A stretch of 64,000 nt of DNA, taken from contig VZRZ01004224.1 in NCBI GenBank assembly GCA_013398175.1, positions 201,458-265,457 of the forward strand. Direction: 5' to 3'. Each line of letters begins with the position of its first letter. Position 1 is the stretch's first letter. The notes below the pieces were generated by a model. It worked only from the letters and a program-made list of their open reading frames with translations. It ran no database searches and was not told where the DNA came from. Source of the DNA: Climacteris rufus (taxonomy: Eukaryota > Chordata > Aves > Passeriformes > Climacteridae). A program made the position numbers and the translations under genes. This document shows positions 60,530 to 64,000 of the stretch, piece by piece.

Positions 60530-61430
60530 TACCACGTCCGTAGCCTCTTCTGCTCTCTGCCTTTTGCTTGACATCTCTTGTGCCTGATTCTCTAATCAGA
60601 TGGATTATCATCTCTTGGCACTGTGTCCTCACCCACTCTCTAGCCTTTCACCAGCGATTACCTCTCCCCTCTCATCTCTTCTCCACTCTGATACTTGTCC
60701 CTGTTTGCTACTCTGAGTGCCTGTGACTTTTCATTCCCCTTGCCTCCCAGCATCATCCCACCTCCCAGAGGGAGAACAGACAATTTCCATTAATCTTCTT
60801 TCTCAGCATTGCCTTCATTCCCACTGCTCTTTCAAGCTCCTTGTCAGTCGTTCCCCTCTCTGTTCTGGGCAGTGAAACCTCTCTGTCTGCTGCCTGGCCC
60901 CTCTTTTCTGCTCCCTCCCAACATTCTTACATAGTCACTGTAGTATGCAATGACTTTATCTTCTGTTTCTTCAGTTTCTTTTTGCTCACTGAAAACACTG
61001 GACAATAGCCACTCGTTCTCACAATTCATCTCCCTGTTCTCACTCCAGCCCCTCCGCCTCCCTGGAGGCAATGGAGCCAGGATAGGGCTCCTGCCCCCTT
61101 ACTACAGACCTTTCTTCTTAACATTTCTCCAGCCGTCCCTCATCTGCCTTTCTTTCTGTGCAACTCTTGATCCATAAGACCCTAGCTTCTTCATCCCTCT
61201 CTTTCTCCAAGGTAACCCTGGTCCTTTCCCTTCTTTTTTCTTGAATCTTTCTGCTCATCCACAGCATCCTTGTGGATGTTGCTCCTGGCTCTTCCCCATT
61301 CTTTCAACGTTTCACCATTGCATTTGGATTTTCCCATTTCAGAGATTTTTCACATCTGTTTCTTCCTTTATTATTAATAAAAGCATTTGCACAAACATCC
61401 TTTCCGTTTTAATTTCTTGTCTTTCTTGTG
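60530..61430. other. Strongly pyrimidine-skewed region
   Basis: Over about 900 bp the + strand is roughly 70-78% C+T in the lines I counted (60541, 60661, 61081, 61201), without being a simple repeat. No open frame with a recognisable protein crosses it. Such strand asymmetry can come from an old retroposed or transcribed sequence, or from a polypurine/polypyrimidine-rich RNA. Confidence 0.6.
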
Positions 61431-61689
61431 CTCGTTTTGGAAAAATTCTTGCCACATGTAGCAGAGAAGGATGCATGTGTGCATATATACTTCAGGTGAG
61501 AAATGCATGGAATAATGGCTACAAATAATACTGAGAAACCTAATTTGTAGAGTAAAAGGAGTGTTTTCTTCTTGATATAAGGATGGGTAGCTCTGCTGAT
61601 AGGACTGGCACAAGGACTCGTAATAGAGATCGTCATTTTTTAATGTTTGGAAAGCTCATACCAGGTGACATGGGCTATTCCAGAAACAC

Positions 61690-61850
61690 ACAATAATAAT
61701 ATATATATTTTTTAAGATATAGTAATTAAACGTGCATATTTTTGTACATGTATATAGATATGTGTACATATATATATGTAAATATATATCTCTGTGTGTG
61801 TATATATATATACACACACATCTATAACGATAGGCACATGCACATATGTG
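61690..61850. repeat. AT/GT low-complexity sequence with a perfect palindrome
   Basis: Alternating TA, TG and CA dinucleotides make up most of this stretch. At 61793-61820 four TG units, a TA core and four CA units form an exact 28-bp palindrome. Alternating purine-pyrimidine sequence of this kind can extrude a cruciform or adopt Z-DNA. A 74-codon frame through it (61742-61966) is low-complexity and not a gene. Confidence 0.9.
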
Positions 61851-64000
61851 TCTGCTTTTCAGACACTATATTGGAGAATATAGTATGTTGTGATGGAAAT
61901 CATCATGTCACTCATAATCCAGTGGTGGCTGTCCTGTCTTTCATCAAGCTACAGGTATTTATTTAAAGCATTTTAACATTCCCTTGGGCATGTAACCGAA
62001 CTGTGTCTTACTAGCACTTTAAATTCTTGAGGTAATGGCATGAATCTGGAGATAGACTTACCTGATCTTGACCTCTGATAAATATAAATTAACTGAGCCT
62101 ATTTCTACAAGACTTGAATTGTCTTAATGGCAAAATCTTCGTTTAGTCTGATAGCACAAAACTGTCTCTTCCTTTCATGAAGCTCTCTCTGTGGTTAAAT
62201 TTGTCTAAAAAGACTTGGTTTGGTCCTGCATAACAATGTTTCCATTCTTACAACAGTCCAGGAAACAAAGTTCATTGATTTAGTTAGAAAGACTCGTGGA
62301 GTGATTTTTTAAGTTACTTTTTTTTTTTTTATTGCAGTCTGCAATAAAGGTTAGGTACATTTAGGGTAGGCAGAAGTTGAGGTGGAAGAAGTAAAAAAAA
62401 GTATGCTTGTTTTTACATTATGGACTGTTCTCTTTTACGTGAGACAAACTCCCTGGCAAGCACTAGACTTTGCCGTCTAGGCTGGTTCCCTTTTTAGCAC
62501 AAAAATTGCTCTAGGGGTTTGCAAGCATGGGGAAGTATTGATTGCTTCCTAGCATGCTGTTTGTATTACATATTTCAGTTAATAATTAGTAATGCTTTTA
62601 GATTTGTTTCATTTCAAATACTAATCAATGGGCTTTATAGATCCTCCGCTTTATACATAAATACACCAATCACTGATGGAGCATAAGTGTTTTATTTTAT
62701 CCCAGGTTGTTTATTCTATATAATTATTAGTCTGTAGTTTAATCTCCTTGTCCTCAAGCTTTTTGGCTTGATCCCGCTTGTTGCAGGTGATCTCAAATCT
62801 AATTGAAGGGCATGGATTAAAGGCACTCAACACCTTCAAAAGCAAGTGCTGGAATGTGCCAGCTACATCCTGTTGCATGAAGACCTCCTGCTTCTCAGTC
62901 TACATCTGCACCAGAAACAGGACTGACTGCCTTGTATTTTGTAATTTCCCTCTACGAAGCCTTATTTTGAACCACTGTGGGTTTTCCAGCCTTCAGGTGC
63001 ACAGGGTCACAGTTTTCTTGCAGTGATGGTCTCTTAGACTGTAGTTGGAAAACCACCACCAAAGTGTTTCAGTTGAGGGGGAAATAAAAACAAAATAAAG
63101 CTTGAAATTATGTGTTGATTTCCCAAGTGTTCAACACTTTTTTGAGCTCTTCTAAAGCTCTGGTGCCCTCATGCTGTGGAGAGGCATGAGATCTCAGCTG
63201 GAGAGTGGGTTTGGGGCCACGCTGCAGCCATTGCTGTTTCCCATGGAAATCCATCTGACCAGCCAAAAAGTTTGGGAAAGAAAGCCAAGGGCAGCTGGTG
63301 GCTTCTGCTTAATTCTTCCTCACAATTTGGGTTTCTGACCAAACAGGGGGACCTGCAGAGCTGTGCTCTGCTTGCTCCATCTATATTTGGTGAGGTGTGG
63401 CAGACTGCTTGGTTGGGATTTTGCAGACCAGTGATGGTCAGCCAGTTCTGTTTGGGAAGCAGGAATCTCCTGTCTCCTACCCTCATCCTCACCTGCGTGG
63501 GCTCAGGGGTCAGGTTACACAATGGCACCTTCAGTTTGTTTAAAGCAAGGAAATTATGCACAAAAGCTGTTAAAAGAATATAAGGTTGTCAAGTCAAGTG
63601 AGAAATGTTATAACATCGCCTGCTCAGCCTTCAATTGAATGTTGCGTGCATGCAAATTTGACAGTCTTTAATTGCATGTCTCCAAGATCTGTGGAGAATA
63701 TAGCTTCTCAATTCACATCAGAAAAATCATACAGACTTTTTTCTTCTCAGAAAAAAAGCATTATCTCTTAAAGATTGTCCAGATTGTAGGTATGGGCATA
63801 CATTTCATCAGCCAGGCATAGCTTCTGCAGGTCACAGCTGCCCAAAACACAGCCCTGAGCAAACCTGCCATGGTCCTGCAGGTAGTGTGGCCATGGTGAT
63901 AGCCACTGTGCAGACAAGGACCTCACTGATTTCTTTTGTGTTGTCCTCTGATGTGGTACAGTCAGGCATCCTGGGGTGTCTGTCCCTTTGTGAATGGAGA
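61851..64000. other. Single-copy non-coding DNA
   Basis: No gene was recognised. At 63169-63583 both strands are open for 130-135 codons, but neither product resembles a known family and no splice context supports them. A T run lies near 62319-62330. Confidence 0.5.

Noticed and set aside
61742..61966. Tyr/Ile/Cys-rich 74-codon frame
   Set aside because: It is a translation of the AT/GT low-complexity repeat.
63169..63583. Open frames of 130-135 codons on both strands
   Set aside because: Both strands being open points to low stop density. Neither product is recognisable and no splice or promoter signal supports them.
1..64000. CRISPR arrays, bacterial operons, rRNA or tRNA genes
   Set aside because: No regularly spaced direct repeats, no prokaryotic gene organisation and no structural RNA were seen. 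The repeat content is avian.

Overview
The window looks like nuclear DNA of a bird. Five CR1 retrotransposon fragments carry avian-type 3' ends, and one keeps the C-terminal tail of CR1 ORF2. There is a solo endogenous-retrovirus LTR with a perfect 6-bp target-site duplication, and two very old repeats (a MIR-like SINE and an RTE-like LINE remnant). I see no bacterial or viral gene organisation, and no complete protein-coding gene. The longest open frame is 186 codons and runs straight through a CR1 fragment, so it is chance. The simplest reading is a long intron or an intergenic stretch, AT-rich by eye, with scattered repeats.

Layout. 1-5194: single-copy DNA, purine-skewed on + from about 3.3 kb. 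5195-6065: decayed RTE-like reverse-transcriptase C-terminus. 6066-14437: single-copy, with a GATA microsatellite at 11557. 14438-25060: four CR1 fragments, all in the same (minus) orientation, plus one well-formed candidate exon (22800-22904) and a near-perfect palindrome (23644). 26823-27072: MIR-like SINE. 31540-32660: stretch that has kept unusually many CpGs and two AP-1-like sites. 33444-34085: young solo LTR with its duplications. 34140-34420: homeodomain-site-rich, possibly conserved DNA. 35069-36045: coding-like minus-strand tract split over several frames. 38054-38195: minisatellite. 41794-42003: fifth CR1, followed at 42342-42492 by a candidate non-coding exon with strong splice sites. 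46820-47060 and 60030-60190: small CpG-dense patches. 48890-48940: uninterrupted 51-base purine run. 59067-59212: possible exon. 60530-61430: about 75% pyrimidine on +. 61690-61850: alternating AT/GT sequence containing a perfect 28-bp palindrome.

Nothing here amounts to a demonstrable new multi-gene system. The observations most worth following are the RTE-like fossil, the MIR-like SINE, the fresh solo LTR, the unexplained minus-strand coding-like tract near 35-36 kb, and the candidate exons. All assignments were made by eye from motifs, with no alignment or database search.
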